From positions 61,844,609 through 61,908,608 of the forward strand of contig CP136066.1 of the NCBI GenBank assembly GCA_032622095.1: 64,000 nucleotides of DNA. Reading direction: 5' to 3'. Position numbers and translations under genes: made by a program. Shown in pieces: positions 63,697 through 64,000 of the stretch. The number at the start of each line of letters is the position of its first letter. Positions within the stretch are counted from its first letter, which is position 1. This DNA is from Siphonodentalium dalli (taxonomy: Eukaryota > Mollusca > Scaphopoda > Gadilida > Siphonodentaliidae). A model generated the notes under the pieces. That model was not told the DNA's origin and ran no database searches. It saw nothing but the letters and a program-made list of their open reading frames with translations.

Positions 63697-63800
63697 ACCT
63701 TGACATGCTGACAAAACGTCTACACAGTCCAAGCTCTCATCTCCAATGCTTCTCGAGCCACAAACATGTGTAAGTTGTTTCAAGAAATAACTGATCATAA
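63697..63800 (+). repeat. Duplicate of TAF6L exon 7 3' half with donor
   Basis: TTGACATGCTGACAAAACGT, CCAAGCTCTCATCTCCAATG and CTCGAGCCACAAACATGTGT repeat the end of exon 7, followed by GTAAGTTGTTTCAAGAAATA as at the true donor. It lies 117 bp downstream. Reading from exon 7 across the true donor meets TGA at once (TAT GTA AGT TGA). Confidence 0.9.
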
Positions 63801-64000
63801 CCATAAAGTTTGAAGAAAAATTCTATAGCATGTTATTTTCTATAACTGAATCCCAATACTAGCCAGAAACATGCTCTTTTCTAATACATTTCCAGTATAA
63901 TAGAAATATATCTTTTTTCAAACATATACATTTACAGTATTTACTTGAGAGAAATAAGCTTTGCTGCCCATTCATTTGGAATGTCCCTGACTAGAGCTGA
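63801..64000. other. Window end, TAF6L intron 7
   Basis: No exon matching the next part of TAF6L was seen up to the last base. Confidence 0.5.

Overview
This is animal nuclear DNA: AT-rich, intron-dense, with GT-AG introns and very many short non-autonomous DNA transposons. No operons, ribosome binding sites or prokaryotic genes are present. The transposon mix (piggyBac-like MITEs with TTAA target sites, TA-flanked fold-backs, hAT-like elements with 8-bp target duplications, Helitron-like elements ending in CTAG) suggests a marine invertebrate, perhaps a lophotrochozoan. The species cannot be fixed from sequence alone.

Two genes lie head to tail on the + strand. Positions 649-27257 hold the last 13 coding exons of ABCD4, the lysosomal cobalamin-export ABC half-transporter. 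They cover part of the transmembrane domain through the whole nucleotide-binding domain to the TAG stop; the 5' exons lie upstream of the window. Positions 42634-63652 hold the first seven coding exons of TAF6L, the histone-fold/HEAT subunit of SAGA/PCAF-type acetyltransferase complexes; its 3' exons lie beyond the window. All exon phases join without a gap. The 27.3-42.6 kb interval between them is intergenic and made of mobile elements and simple repeats. I found no convincing gene there.

The most unusual theme is that exon/intron boundaries in both genes have been tandemly duplicated again and again. One ABCD4 donor is copied about 30 times (766-4660) and one ABCD4 acceptor is present seven times (43-bp period, 7699-7960). 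The 3' end of the same exon is copied once more, another donor opens into a GTAATT repeat, and two degenerate copies of the ABCD4 terminal exon lie 2 kb downstream. In TAF6L, exon 3 has a second acceptor and a second donor, exon 6 has three acceptors, and exon 7 has a second donor. Where I could read the outcome, only one site gives an open frame; the others lead into a stop.

TAF6L intron 2 also carries an 8.0-kb array of about 148 copies of a 54-bp unit (46251-54254) that is open in one frame for thousands of bases. A roughly 70-bp palindrome module with CCCTGTG/CACAGGG ends is embedded in at least four MITE families with unrelated terminal inverted repeats. A MITE+Helitron block is duplicated between TAF6L introns 1 and 5.
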